This document shows, piece after piece, positions 1 through 10,021 of a stretch of DNA of 64,000 bases. The notes below the pieces were generated by a model. That model did no database searches, was not told the DNA's origin, and saw nothing but the letters and a program-made list of their open reading frames with translations. Each line of letters starts with the position of its first letter. Position 1 is the first letter of the stretch. Made by a program: the position numbers and the translations under genes. Origin of the DNA: Dipylidium caninum (lineage: Eukaryota; Platyhelminthes; Cestoda; Cyclophyllidea; Dipylidiidae); the NCBI GenBank assembly GCA_017562135.1, contig QEYB01000533.1, positions 1-64,000 on the forward strand, given 5' to 3'.

Positions 1-285
1 GGTCGCGGACACTGAGACTGACCGGTTTGGGAGGTAGGAGGTAGGGAGGTGGGTGGGGGGTGGGTTGGGTGGGTGTGTTCTTCGCCCACTTGGACGCACT
101 GTGTGTCAGTTTGGGACGAGGATTTTAGTGGCCCCTAAGGCGGTGCGGGAGAAGTGTGTGAGGTAGTGACCAAGTTGACGGCAAAGGCCGATGGTGATGG
201 CGATGGTGATGGCGAGGCTGGATGCGATGGTGGATGGCGAGGTGATTGCGTACGTGTAGGCGAAAATGCGCGCGCGAATCGCCGT

Positions 286-360
286 GCCCGGTTAGCTCAG
301 TCGGTAGAGGCACGAGCTCTTAACCTACGGGGCTGTGGGTTCGAGCCCCACATTCGTGCG
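286..360 (+). tRNA. tRNA-Lys(CTT), damaged copy, unit 1
   Basis: The D-arm, CTCTTAA anticodon loop and TTCGAGC T-loop are recognisable. There is an extra G after the D-arm, a lost G in the anticodon stem, and the 3' acceptor strand reads ATTCGTGC instead of ATCGGGC, so it no longer pairs with GCCCGGT. Confidence 0.6.
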
Positions 361-806
361 TTTTCGACTCGACCCTGCGCAGCCACAGACGTTGCCTCGA
401 CGCCTCACATCCGCCGCTGCCGCTATTGGATGAGCGTGCAATGATGGGCCACTGTGTCGGGGCAGCCGAATAAATAGGAGGTAGAGTGGTGCGCGAGGGA
501 GTTTCACTGGGTTCTGTCGCCCCAATCGAGGAGCGGGTCGAGGTGAGACAGGGCGCGTTTGAGTTGTTGTAGGTATGGAGCCCTTCTTCCCCGTGCAACG
601 GACTTACAACGAGGCGTGGAGGGTTGGCGGCTCACCTCCTCTCGTCACTTGAGATTTGCGACCGAGTGCGCCTTGGGTGGCTAGCATGGTTGCATGCTAG
701 AGGTGCTGGCTATGCTGGATGTGTAGCAGTTGTAAAAGGACCAAGGGTGGCGCGGGGGCGTGGGCATGGGCCGTGGCCGGGCGAGGGGCGAGCGAAAAGT
801 TCTTGC

Positions 807-884
807 GGTTCGGGGTGTATGTGCGTTATGCACGTCCCCTTCACACGCGGAAGACCCCAGTTCGAGCCTGGGTCTCGTCGAACC
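807..884 (+). tRNA. tRNA-Val(CAC), damaged copy, unit 1
   Basis: Val(CAC)-like sequence from GGTTCGG to GAACCA with several insertions in the D-arm, anticodon stem and 3' acceptor. A TTTTGCC run follows at 892, the normal pol III stop position for this gene. Confidence 0.55.
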
Positions 885-1259
885 AGTCACCTTTTGCCAT
901 CTTCACGTGAGGCGAGCTGACAACGGCGTGACAGTGCGCGCTTCAATGTGCCAATGTTGGTGTGAGTGTGTGTGTATGTCTTTGTGGGAAGCCTCACCAA
1001 GGCGAGGAATTTCGGCAACTGCCAGTCAGGCGGTCAATATCCAGCCGGCGCGACAGCAGGAGGTGGAGGTGGAGGACGTTTGCTGCGTGCGCGAGGCGTG
1101 CTTCGAGAGAGGCTTATTTGACAGGTGGCATGAGGCAGGCGAGGTGCAAACAGGAGTGGCCGTGACATGGAGAGTTAAAGAAAGCTGAAGGGGACGAAGT
1201 GGCCGAAGAGCAGGCGCGCTGAACTGAGCGAGTGAACCGCCGAGCAAATGCTTGCATCT

Positions 1260-1332
1260 TCGCGCGATAGTATAGTGGTGAGTATCTCCGCCGGTCACGT
1301 GGAAGAACCCCGGGTTAATTCCCGGTCGCGGA
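1260..1332 (+). tRNA. tRNA-Asp(GTC), damaged copy, unit 1
   Basis: Asp-like sequence with TAGTATAGTGGTGAGTATC intact. The anticodon loop reads CGGTCAC where other copies have CTGTCAC, so the invariant T33 is G. There are also extra bases in the variable region and T-stem. Confidence 0.55.
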
Positions 1333-1561
1333 ACGGGACTTGTTGGCGTCCCAGCCAGCCTCTCTCTGTCTCGCACGCACTTACCGCTGTTCCAAAACGC
1401 TGCCACAGTCTAGTGAAACGCCCTCCCACTCGCGACTGAGTCCCACCTGCTAAGCTCTCTGACGCCCTAACGCATCACGCCCCTCGCCCCCACTCGCGCC
1501 GAAGGAGGAAAAGGAAAATGAGGCGCAGACAAGCAGGCGTTGTACCGCACCGGCAACCGCG

Positions 1562-1634
1562 TGGCTCGCCCAGTCTCGAACTGGACCTTCTGCGTGTTAG
1601 GCAGACCGTGATAACCACTACCACCACGCGAACC
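1562..1634 (-). tRNA. tRNA-Val(AAC), damaged copy, unit 1
   Basis: Reverse-strand Val(AAC) with the TGCCTAACACGCAGAA anticodon arm intact. It has indels in the acceptor stem, the T-stem and around the D-loop. Confidence 0.55.
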
Positions 1635-1880
1635 ACGTGGATCGCCCACTCCCCTCTCCTCACCCCCTTTCCTGCCCCACCCCCGCCTTTCCCCTCTCTT
1701 CCCCTCTCTTTCCTCCCTCTCTTTCCGCCCTTCCTCTGGGTCTTGCGGCTTCGCATGCCTCCACCCGCTTCCTACTAGCAGCACGAACTCGCACGACAAG
1801 CGGGAGGACAGACGGGAGTAGACACTGACTTGGGGGAGCATGGACAGCGCACCTCGACGCCACATCACTGTCCTCAGGGT

Positions 1881-1953
1881 CGGAGCGGACACTTGAGCTG
1901 ACCGTGGGGAGTAGGGAGGTAGGGAGCGTGTGTGGAGTGGGTGGTGTGGGTGG
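1881..1953. other. boundary between left-arm units 1 and 2
   Basis: G-rich spacer with repeated GGTAG/GGGAGGT and GGGTGG blocks, matching positions 1-75. In the right arm the complementary spacer is the CCCACCCACCC and CCTACCTCCC stretch. No gene is seen. Confidence 0.7.
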
Positions 1954-2160
1954 TGTTTCTCCGCCCACTTGGACGCACTGTGTGTCAGTTGGACGAGGAT
2001 TTTAGGTGGCCCCTAAGGCGCGTGCGGAGAAGTGTGGTGAGGTATGACCAAGTTGACGGCCAAAGCGATAGGCGATGGTGAGGCGGAGGTGGGATGCGAT
2101 GGTGATGGCGATGGTGTCTGATTGCGTACGTGTAGGCGAAAATGCGCGCGCAATCGCCGT

Positions 2161-2238
2161 GCCCGGTTAGCTCAAGTCGGTAGAGCCACGAGAGCAATCT
2201 AACCTTCGGGGTCGTGGGTTCAGCGCCCACATCGGGCG
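2161..2238 (+). tRNA. tRNA-Lys(CTT)-like, damaged copy, unit 2
   Basis: The acceptor ends GCCCGGT and ATCGGGCG are preserved and TTTCGACTC follows. The anticodon arm is scrambled by insertions (AGAGCAATCTAACC), so the CTT anticodon itself is not intact. Confidence 0.55.
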
Positions 2239-2687
2239 TTTCGACTCGACCCTGCGCAGCCACAGGACGTTGCCTCGAGCGGCCTCACATCCGGCCGCTC
2301 CGCTATGGATGAGCGTGCAATTGATGGCCACGTGTCGGGCAGCCGAATAAGATAGGAGTAGAGTGGTAGCGCGAGGCGGTCACTGGGTCTGTCGCCCCAT
2401 CGAGGGGGACGGGTCGAGGTGAGACAGGGCGGTGAGTTGTTGTGAGTCAGTTGGAGCCCTTCTCCCCTGCTAAACGACTTAGTACAAACGAGGCGGTGGT
2501 AGGTTGGCGGTCACTCCTCTCGTCACTTGAGATGCCCGACCGAGTGCGCCTGGGGCTAGCATGGTTGCATGCTAGGGTTTGCTGGCATGCTGGACTGTGG
2601 TAGCAGTTTAAAAAAGGAACAAGGGGGCGGGGGGCCGGGGCAAGTTGGGCCGTGGGCCGAGGCCGAGGGTGGCGAGCGAAGTTCTGC

Positions 2688-2763
2688 GGTTCGGTGGTGT
2701 AGTGGTTATCACGGTCCGCCTCACCACGCGGAAGGACCCCAGTTCGAGCCCGGGTCGAAACCA
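2688..2763 (+). tRNA. tRNA-Val(CAC), damaged copy, unit 2
   Basis: The D-arm is like subfamily B (TGTAGTGGTTATCAC). Extra bases in the anticodon stem (ACGGTCC, CACCACG) and one extra A in the acceptor make it 76 nt rather than 73. Confidence 0.6.
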
Positions 2764-3143
2764 GTTCACTTTTGCCATCTTCACGTGAAGGCGAGGCTGC
2801 AGCGCCGTGACAGTGCGCCGCCTCCAAATCGGCGCCATGTGTGTCGTGACTGTGTGTGTATGTTCTTTGTGGAAAGCCTCACAAGGCAGGAATTTCGGCC
2901 AACTGCCAGTCAGGCGGTCAATATTCAGCCGGCGCGACAGCCAGGGGTGAGGTGGAGGACGTTTGGCTGGTGCGCGAGGCGTGCTTCGAGAGAGCGCTTA
3001 TTTGCACAGGTGGCATGAGGCAGGCGAGAGTGGCAACATGGTGGCCTGTACAGGGGAGATAAGAAAAAGTGAAGGGACGGAATGGCGAGAGCCAGAGCGC
3101 GCTGACTGAGCGAGTGAAACCGGGCCGAGCAAATGCTGGCATC

Positions 3144-3216
3144 TCTCCGATAGTTATAAGTGTGAGTATATCCGCCTGTTCACGTGGAAGACCCGGGGTC
3201 AATTCCGGTCGCGGAG
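3144..3216 (+). tRNA. tRNA-Asp(GTC), damaged copy, unit 2
   Basis: Asp-like with the CCTGTTCACGTGG anticodon arm carrying an extra T. The 5' acceptor reads TCTCCGA instead of TCCGCGA, and the D-arm is changed to TAGTTATAAGTG. Confidence 0.55.
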
Positions 3217-3435
3217 CGGACTTTTTGTCCCAGCCAGCCTCTCTCTGGTCTCGCACCCACTTACCGCTGCAAAACGCTGCCCACAGTCTAGTGAACGCCT
3301 CTCCAGCCTCGCGACGAGCGGAACCTGCTAAGCTCTCATGACGCCTAGCGCATCACGCCCTCGCCCCACTGGCCGCCGAAGGGGGAAAATGAGCGCGACA
3401 GTACAGCAGGAGCGTTGTACCGCACCGCAACCGCG

Positions 3436-3503
3436 TGCTCCGCCCAGTCTCGAACTGGGGACTTCTGCGTGTTAGGCAGACGTATAACCACACACCACGG
3501 AAC
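3436..3503 (-). tRNA. tRNA-Val(AAC), damaged copy, unit 2
   Basis: 68 nt instead of 73. The anticodon arm is intact on the reverse strand, but bases are missing from the T-stem side, the D-arm and the 5' acceptor. Confidence 0.55.
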
Positions 3504-3916
3504 ACGGATCGCGCACTTCCCCTCTCTCTCACCCCCCTTTCCTGCCCCACCCCCCGCCTTGCCCCTCTCTTTCCCTCTCTTTCCCCTCTCTTTCCGCCCT
3601 TCCTCTGGGTCTTGGCTTCGCATTGCTCCACCGCTTCCTACTAGCAAGGCACAACTCGCACGACAAGCGGAGACAGGACGTTATTTTGTAGTTAGACACT
3701 GACTTGGACATGGACAGCAGCACCTCACGCACCATCACTGGCCACAGCATGTCGGAGGACACTAGCTGACCGGTGGGAGGTAGGAGGTAGGGGAGTGGGG
3801 GGTGGTGGTGTGTGTGGTGGTGGTGGTTCTTTCGCCCCATTGGACGCACGTGTGTGTCAGTGGACGAGGGATTTTAGGTGGCCCCTTAAGGCGGTCGGAG
3901 AAGTGTGGTGAGGTAG

Positions 3917-3931
3917 ATCTCTCTCTTACAC
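3917..3931. other. inversion junction between the two array arms
   Basis: Left-arm spacer runs to GTGTGGTGAGGTAG. After about 15 unmatched bases the sequence continues as TGCTGAGCCAGTGAT, which is right-arm spacer in the opposite orientation. The segment at about 3700-3790 is an imperfect inverted repeat of about 3932-4010. Confidence 0.75.
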
Positions 3932-4153
3932 TGCTGAGCCAGTGATGGCCACTTTGGCGTCGAGGTGTGCTGATGTCCATACTAGTTCCCAAAGCTCAGT
4001 GTCTACTACACCGTCTGTCCTTTGCCGCGCCTGTTCGGGTGGCGAGTTTGTGCTGCAGTAGGAAGCGGTTGGAGCATGTCGAAGCACAAGACCCAAAGGA
4101 GACAGAGGGGAGAGAGAGAGGGGAGGAAAGGGGGGACCGCCCAGTTCCGCGAT

Positions 4154-4228
4154 CGCTCCGTGGTGTAGCGGTCATCACGTCTGCCTAACACGCAGAAGGT
4201 CCCCAGTTCGAGACACTGGGCGGAGCCA
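4154..4228 (+). tRNA. tRNA-Val(AAC), damaged copy, unit 3
   Basis: The anticodon arm is intact. The 5' acceptor reads CGCTCCG rather than GGTTCCG, and two extra bases interrupt the T-stem (GAGACACTGGG), making it 75 nt. Confidence 0.65.
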
Positions 4229-4447
4229 CGAGGTTGTCGGTGCGCGCTATGCTGTATGGCGCGCATTTTCCTCCCTTCGCGTCGGCAGTCTGGCAAGGGG
4301 TGTGATGCGATAGGCGTCAGAGCGCCCAGCAGGTCGGCTCGTGCGAGGTGGCGAGGCGTCGACCAGACTGTGGCAGCGTTTTGGCGGCGCACTGACAGCG
4401 GTAGTGGTGTGAGACAGACAGAGGGCTGGCTGGGACGAAAAGTCCCG

Positions 4448-4520
4448 CTCCGCGACCGGGAATTGAACCCGGGTCTTCCCACGTGACAGGCGGAGATACT
4501 CACCACTATACTATCGCGGA
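4448..4520 (-). tRNA. tRNA-Asp(GTC), unit 3, one-base insertion
   Basis: Matches the 72-nt Asp gene of units 4-12 except for one extra base in the anticodon-stem/variable region (CTTCCCACG instead of CTTCCACG on the plus strand). Confidence 0.75.
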
Positions 4521-4900
4521 GACGCGAGGTATTCGCGATTCATGCGATCATGATCGCTCGCTCACCCTCCGGGCACTCGGACACTCAGGCCCTGGTCTCT
4601 CTCGGCCACTCGCATCCTTCGGCTTTCCATTACTCTCCCACTGTCACAGGCCACCATGCGCCACTCTCTCCTGCCTCATGCCACCTGTCAAATAAGCCTC
4701 TCTCGAAGCACGCCTCGCGCACCAGCGAACGTCCTCCATCTCCACCCTAGCCGCCTGGCTGGCAGGTGGCTAAAATTCCTGTCTTGTGAGGCTTCCACAA
4801 AGACACACACACACACGCACGACACACATGGCCGATTTTGAGGGCTGCACTTGTCCTCGCGCTGCGGCCTCGCCTTCACGTGAAGATGGCAAAAGGGGAC

Positions 4901-4973
4901 TGGTTCGACCCAGGCTCGAACTGGGGTCCTTCCGCGTGTGAGGCGACGTGATTAACCACTACACCACCGAACC
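4901..4973 (-). tRNA. tRNA-Val(CAC), variant copy, unit 3
   Basis: 73 nt, but an extra D-loop base (GGTTAATCAC) is offset by a lost C in the anticodon stem (GTCGCC instead of GTCCGCC). The stem is therefore weakened despite normal length. Confidence 0.7.
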
Positions 4974-5411
4974 GCAGAACTTCGCTTGCCACCCACCACC
5001 CGCCACGGCCTCGCCCCTCCCCACTGCCTTGTCTTTTACACTGCCTACCACAGCATGCCATCAGGCCAGCATGCAACAGCTCCAGGAGCAGTCCATCGGC
5101 ATCTCAGGTGACGAGAGGAGGCGAGCCGCCAACCCTCCAGGTCCTCGTTACAAGTCATTAGCCGGGGAGAAGGGCTCCTGATGACCACAACACCCTCAAC
5201 ACCCTCAACACCCTGTCTCACCTCAACCCGCCTTCCTGGATTGGCGAGACAGATGCAGTGACACCTCGCGCACCACTCTACCTCTGTCTGTTCGGCTGCC
5301 CGACACAATGGCCATCAATTGAACGCATATCCATAGCCGTAAGTACGGCGACGACGGCGGATGTGAGGCGCTCGAGGCAACGCCAGTGGCTGCGCTGAGT
5401 CGAGTCGAAAA

Positions 5412-5484
5412 CGCCCGATGTGGGGCTCGAACCCACGACCCCGAGGTTAAGAGCCTCGTGCTCTACCGACTGAGCTAACCGGGC
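5412..5484 (-). tRNA. tRNA-Lys(CTT), unit 3
   Basis: 73-nt gene. Acceptor GCCCGGT pairs with ATCGGGC, then discriminator G. D-arm GCTCAGTCGGTAGAGC, anticodon stem CGAGG/CCTCG with loop CTCTTAA, and T-arm GTGGG-TTCGAGC-CCCAC are all present. TTTT follows directly after the discriminator as a pol III stop. The same 73 nt recur in all nine right-arm units that reach this point. Confidence 0.95.
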
Positions 5485-5511
5485 ACGGCGAGCGCGCGTG
5501 CGCGCGTGCAT

Positions 5512-5547
5512 CTTCGCCTTCGCCTTCGCCTTCGCCTTCGCCTTCGC
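5512..5547. repeat. CTTCGC hexamer tract
   Basis: Six perfect copies just upstream of the Lys gene. Units 4, 5 and 6 have about five, unit 7 is interrupted by ATT, and units 8-11 replace it partly with CACCATCGC-type hexamers. Confidence 0.85.
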
Positions 5548-6017
5548 ACCCGCAACTCGGTCACTACCTCCATGCCATTCTCCGCACCTCGCGGAGGGGC
5601 CACCTAAAATCCTCCCTCCAACTGACAAACAGTGCGTCCAAGTGGGCGAAACCACCACTCACCCACCCGCCGACTCGTCAGCTGCCAAACTGTCGAGTCA
5701 TCACACTCTCCACTCTCCACTCTCCACTCTCCACTCTGCGCTTTCTACTCTCATACCCAGCCATACTTTGCGCTTACCTGCCTCCCCGCCTCCCGCTCCC
5801 CGCCTCCCCGCCTGTCAGCTCAGCGTCCTTCGACCATTGCCTAGCCAGTGATATGGCCTTGAGGTGCTGCTGTCCATTTCCCCAAGTCGGTGTCTACTAC
5901 ACCGTCTGTCCCCCCGCCTGTCGTGCGCGTTGTGCTGCTAGTAGGAAGCGGTTGGAGCATGTGAAGCACAAGACAAAGGAGACAGGAGGGGAGAGAGAGG
6001 GGAGGACGCAGTTCCGC

Positions 6018-6090
6018 GGTTCCGTGGTGTAGCGGTCATCACGTCTGCCTAACACGCAGAAGGTCCCCAGTTCGAGACTGGGCGGAGCCA
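6018..6090 (+). tRNA. tRNA-Val(AAC), unit 4
   Basis: 73-nt gene with acceptor GGTTCCG/CGGAGCC, D-arm TGTAGCGGTCATCAC (subfamily A), anticodon loop CTAACAC with AAC, and T-arm CCCAG-TTCGAGA-CTGGG. The first T-run downstream is a TTTT about 35 nt further on, behind a GCGCGC...GCGCGC inverted repeat, so the primary transcript may carry a long trailer. Confidence 0.95.
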
Positions 6091-6296
6091 CGAGGTTGTC
6101 GGTGCGCGCTATGCTGTATGGCGCGCATTTTCCTCCCTTCGCGTCGGCAGTCTGGCAAGGGGTGTGATGCGATAGGCGTCAGAGCGCCCAGCAGGTCGGC
6201 TCGTGGCGAGGTGGCGAGGCGTTCGACCAGACTGTGGCAGCGTTTTGGCGGCGCACTGACAGCGGTAGTGGTGTGAGACAGACAGAGGGGCTGGCT

Positions 6297-6311
6297 GGGA
6301 CGAAAAGTCCC
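6297..6311 (-). terminator. hairpin pol III terminator of tRNA-Asp (unit 4 example)
   Basis: On the minus strand, just after the Asp gene, GGGAC-TTTTC-GTCCC forms a 5-bp stem with the T-run in its loop. The same hairpin is in the other right-arm units (loop TTTTG in units 9 and 10). Confidence 0.6.
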
Positions 6312-6312
6312 G

Positions 6313-6384
6313 CTCCGCGACCGGGAATTGAACCCGGGTCTTCCACGTGACAGGCGGAGATACTCACCACTATACTATCGCGGA
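6313..6384 (-). tRNA. tRNA-Asp(GTC), unit 4
   Basis: 72-nt gene with acceptor TCCGCGA/TCGCGGA and discriminator G. D-arm TAGTATAGTGGTGAGTATC, anticodon stem TCCGC/GTGGA with loop CTGTCAC (anticodon GTC), and T-arm CCGGG-TTCAATT-CCCGG are all present. Confidence 0.95.
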
Positions 6385-6761
6385 GACGCGAGGTATTCGC
6401 GATCGCGATCATGATCGGCTCGCTCTGCTCTCGGGCACTCGGACACTCAGGCCCTGGTCTCCTCTCGGCCACTCGCATCCTTCGGCTTTCCTTACTCTCC
6501 CACTGTCACAGGCCACCATGCCGCCACTCTCTCCTGCCTCATTCCACCTGTCAAATAAGCCTCTCTCGAAGCACGCCTCGCACACCAGCGAACGTCCTCC
6601 ATCTCCACCCTAGCCGCCTGGCTGGCAGGTGGCTAAAATTCCTGTCTTGTGAGGCTTCCACAAAGACATCACACACACACGCACGCACGCACATGGCCCG
6701 ATTTGAGGGCGCATTGTCTCGCGCTGCGGCCTCGCCTTCACGTGAAGATGGCAAAAGGGAC

Positions 6762-6834
6762 TGGTTCGACCCAGGCTCGAACTGGGGTCCTTCCGCGTGT
6801 GAGGCGGACGTGATTACCACTACACCACCGAACC
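6762..6834 (-). tRNA. tRNA-Val(CAC), unit 4
   Basis: 73-nt gene with acceptor GGTTCGG/TCGAACC and discriminator A. D-arm TGTAGTGGTAATCAC (A type), anticodon loop CTCACAC with CAC, and T-arm CCCAG-TTCGAGC-CTGGG. TTTT lies a few bases beyond the 3' end. Confidence 0.95.
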
Positions 6835-7266
6835 GCAGAACTTCGCTTGCCACCCACCACCCGCCCACGGCCTCGCCCCTCCCCACTGCCTTGTCTTTCC
6901 TACACTGCCTACCACATGCCATCAGGCCAGCATGCCAGCTCCAGGAGCAGTCCATCGGCATCTCAGGTGACGAGAGGAGGCGAGCCGCCAACCCTCCAGG
7001 TCTCGTTACAAGTCATTAGCCGGGGAGAAGGGCTCTGATGACCACAACACCCTCAACACCCTCAACACCCTGTCTCACCTCAACCCCCTTCCTGGATTGG
7101 CGAGACAGATGCAGTGACACCTCGCGCACCACTCTACCTCTGTCTGTTCGGCTGCCCGACACAATGGCCATCAATTGAACGCATATCCATAGCCGTAAGT
7201 ACGGCGACGACGGCGGATGTGAGGCGCTCGAGCAACGCCAGTGGCTGCGCTGAGTCGAGTCGAAAA

Positions 7267-7339
7267 CGCCCGATGTGGGGCTCGAACCCACGACCCCGAG
7301 GTTAAGAGCCTCGTGCTCTACCGACTGAGCTAACCGGGC
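7267..7339 (-). tRNA. tRNA-Lys(CTT), unit 4
   Basis: Identical to the unit 3 Lys gene, with TTTT directly downstream. Confidence 0.95.
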
Positions 7340-7881
7340 ACGGCGAGCGCGCGTGCGCGCGTGCATCTTCGCCTTCGCCTTCGCCTTCGCCTTCGCCACC
7401 CGCTCGGTCACTACCTCCATGCCATTCTCCGCACCTCGCGGAGGGGCCACCTAAAATCCTCCCTCCAACTGACAAACAGTGCGTCCAAGTGGGCGAAACC
7501 ACCACTCACCCACCCGCCGACTCGTCAGCTGCCAAACTGTCGAGTCATCACACTCTCCACTCTCCACTCTCCACTCTCCACTCTGCGCTTTCTACTCTCA
7601 TACCCCAGCATACTTTGCGCTTACCTGCCTCCCCGCCTCCCGCCTCCCCGCCTCCCCGCCTCCCCGCCTCCCCGCCTGTCAGCTCAGCGTCCTTCGACCA
7701 TTGCCTAGCCAGTGATATGGCCTTGAGGTGCTGCTGTCCATTTCCCCAAGTCGGTGTCTACTACACCGTCTGTCCCCCGCCTGTCGTGCGCGTTTGTGCT
7801 GCTAGTAGGAAGCGGTTGGAGCATGTGAAGCACAAGACAAAGGAGACAGGAGGGGAGAGAGAGGGGAGGACGCAGTTCCGC

Positions 7882-7954
7882 GGTTCCGTGGTGTAGCGGT
7901 CATCACGTCTGCCTAACACGCAGAAGGTCCCCAGTTCGAGACTGGGCGGAGCCA
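7882..7954 (+). tRNA. tRNA-Val(AAC), unit 5
   Basis: Same 73 nt as the unit 4 copy, with the A-type D-arm. Confidence 0.95.
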
Positions 7955-8175
7955 CGAGGTTGTCGGTGCGCGCTATGCTGTATGGCGCGCATTTTCCTCC
8001 CTTCGCGTCGGCAGTCTGGCAAGGGGTGTGATGCGATAGGCGTCAGAGCGCCCAGCAGGTCGGCTCGTGGCGAGGTGGCGAGGCGTTCGACCAGACTGTG
8101 GCAGCGTTTTGGCGGCGCACTGACAGCGGTAGTGGTGTGAGACAGACAGAGGGCTGGCTGGGACGAAAAGTCCCG

Positions 8176-8247
8176 CTCCGCGACCGGGAATTGAACCCGG
8201 GTCTTCCACGTGACAGGCGGAGATACTCACCACTATACTATCGCGGA
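8176..8247 (-). tRNA. tRNA-Asp(GTC), unit 5
   Basis: Same 72 nt as the unit 4 copy, with the T-run hairpin terminator. Confidence 0.95.
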
Positions 8248-8624
8248 GACGCGAGGTATTCGCGATCGCGATCATGATCGGCTCGCTCTGCTCTCGGGCA
8301 CTCGGACACTCAGGCCCTGGTCTCCTCTCGGCCACTCGCATCCTTCGGCTTTCCTTACTCTCCCACTGTCACAGGCCACCATGCCGCCACTCTCTCCTGC
8401 CTCATTCCACCTGTCAAATAAGCCTCTCTCGAAGCACGCCTCGCACACCAGCGAACGTCCTCCATCTCCACCCTAGCCGCCTGGCTGGCAGGTGGCTAAA
8501 ATTCCTGTCTTGTGAGGCTTCCACAAAGACACACACACACACGCACGCACGCACATGGCCCGATTTGAGGGCGCATTGTCTCGCGCTGCGGCCTCGCCTT
8601 CACGTGAAGATGGCAAAAGGGGAC

Positions 8625-8697
8625 TGGTTCGACCCAGGCTCGAACTGGGGTCCTTCCGCGTGTGAGGCGGACGTGATTACCACTACACCACCGAACC
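8625..8697 (-). tRNA. tRNA-Val(CAC), unit 5
   Basis: Same 73 nt as the unit 4 copy (A-type D-arm); the spacer before TTTT has one more base. Confidence 0.95.
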
Positions 8698-9128
8698 GCA
8701 GAACTTCGCTTGCCACCCACCACCCGCCCACGGCCTCGCCCCTCCCCACTGCCTTGTCTTTCTACACTGCCTACCACATGCCATCAGGCCAGCATGCCAG
8801 CTCCAGGAGCAGTCCATCGGCATCTCAGGTGACGAGAGGAGGCGAGCCGCCAACCCTCCAGGTCTCGTTACAAGTCATTAGCCGGGGAGAAGGGCTCTGA
8901 TGACCACAACACCCTCAACACCCTCAACACCCTGTCTCACCTCAACCCCCTTCCTGGATTGGCGAGACAGATGCAGTGACACCTCGCGCACCACTCTACC
9001 TCTGTCTGTTCGGCTGCCCGACACAATGGCCATCAATTGAACGCATATCCATAGCCGTAAGTACGGCGACGACGGCGGATGTGAGGCGCTCGAGCAACGC
9101 CAGTGGCTGCGCTGAGTCGAGTCGAAAA

Positions 9129-9201
9129 CGCCCGATGTGGGGCTCGAACCCACGACCCCGAGGTTAAGAGCCTCGTGCTCTACCGACTGAGCTAACCGGG
9201 C
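9129..9201 (-). tRNA. tRNA-Lys(CTT), unit 5
   Basis: Identical to the unit 3 Lys gene. Confidence 0.95.
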
Positions 9202-9727
9202 ACGGCGAGCGCGCGTGCGCGCGTGCATCTTCGCCTTCGCCTTCGCCTTCGCCTTCGCCACCCGCTCGGTCACTACCTCCATGCCATTCTCCGCACCTCG
9301 CGGAGGGGCCACCTAAAATCCTCCCTCCAACTGACAAACAGTGCGTCCAAGTGGGCGAAACCACCACTCACCCACCCGCCGACTCGTCAGCTGCCAAACT
9401 GTCGAGTCATCACACTCTCCACTCTCCACTCTCCACTCTCCACTCTGCGCTTTCTACTCTCATACCCCAGCATACTTTGCGCTTACCTGCCTCCCCGCCT
9501 CCCCGCCTCCCCGCCTCCCCGCCTCAGCTCAGCGTCCTTCGACCATTGCCTAGCCAGTGATATGGCCTTGAGGTGCTGCTGTCCATTTCCCCAAGTCGGT
9601 GTCTACTACACCGTCTGTCCCCCCCGCCTGTCGTGCGCGTTGTGCTGCTAGTAGGAAGCGGTTGGAGCATGTGAAGCACAAGACAAAGGAGACAGGAGGG
9701 GAGAGAGAGGGGAGGACGCAGTTCCGC

Positions 9728-9800
9728 GGTTCCGTGGTGTAGCGGTCATCACGTCTGCCTAACACGCAGAAGGTCCCCAGTTCGAGACTGGGCGGAGCCA
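9728..9800 (+). tRNA. tRNA-Val(AAC), unit 6
   Basis: Same 73 nt as the unit 4 copy. Confidence 0.95.
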
Positions 9801-10021
9801 CGAGGTTGTCGGTGCGCGCTATGCTGTATGGCGCGCATTTTCCTCCCTTCGCGTCGGCAGTCTGGCAAGGGGTGTGATGCGATAGGCGTCAGAGCGCCCA
9901 GCAGGTCGGCTCGTGGCGAGGTGGCGAGGCGTTCGACCAGACTGTGGCAGCGTTTTGGCGGCGCACTGACAGCGGTAGTGGTGTGAGACAGACAGAGGGC
10001 TGGCTGGGACGAAAAGTCCCG

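Larger units (their letters stand above)
1..3917 (+). repeat. tRNA tandem array, left arm (units 1 and 2)
   Basis: Two head-to-tail units of about 1.88 kb, with the repeat seen by matching the sequence near 76-110 to that near 1954-1990. Order on the plus strand is Lys, Val(CAC), Asp, then Val(AAC) on the minus strand. The spacers match the reverse complement of the right-arm spacers, closest to subfamily B (for example the alternating GCGC/AATCGCC block before Lys). Single-base gains and losses are scattered through both spacers and tRNA genes, far more than in units 4-12. This is either decay at the edge of the array or uncorrected sequencing error. Confidence 0.9.
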
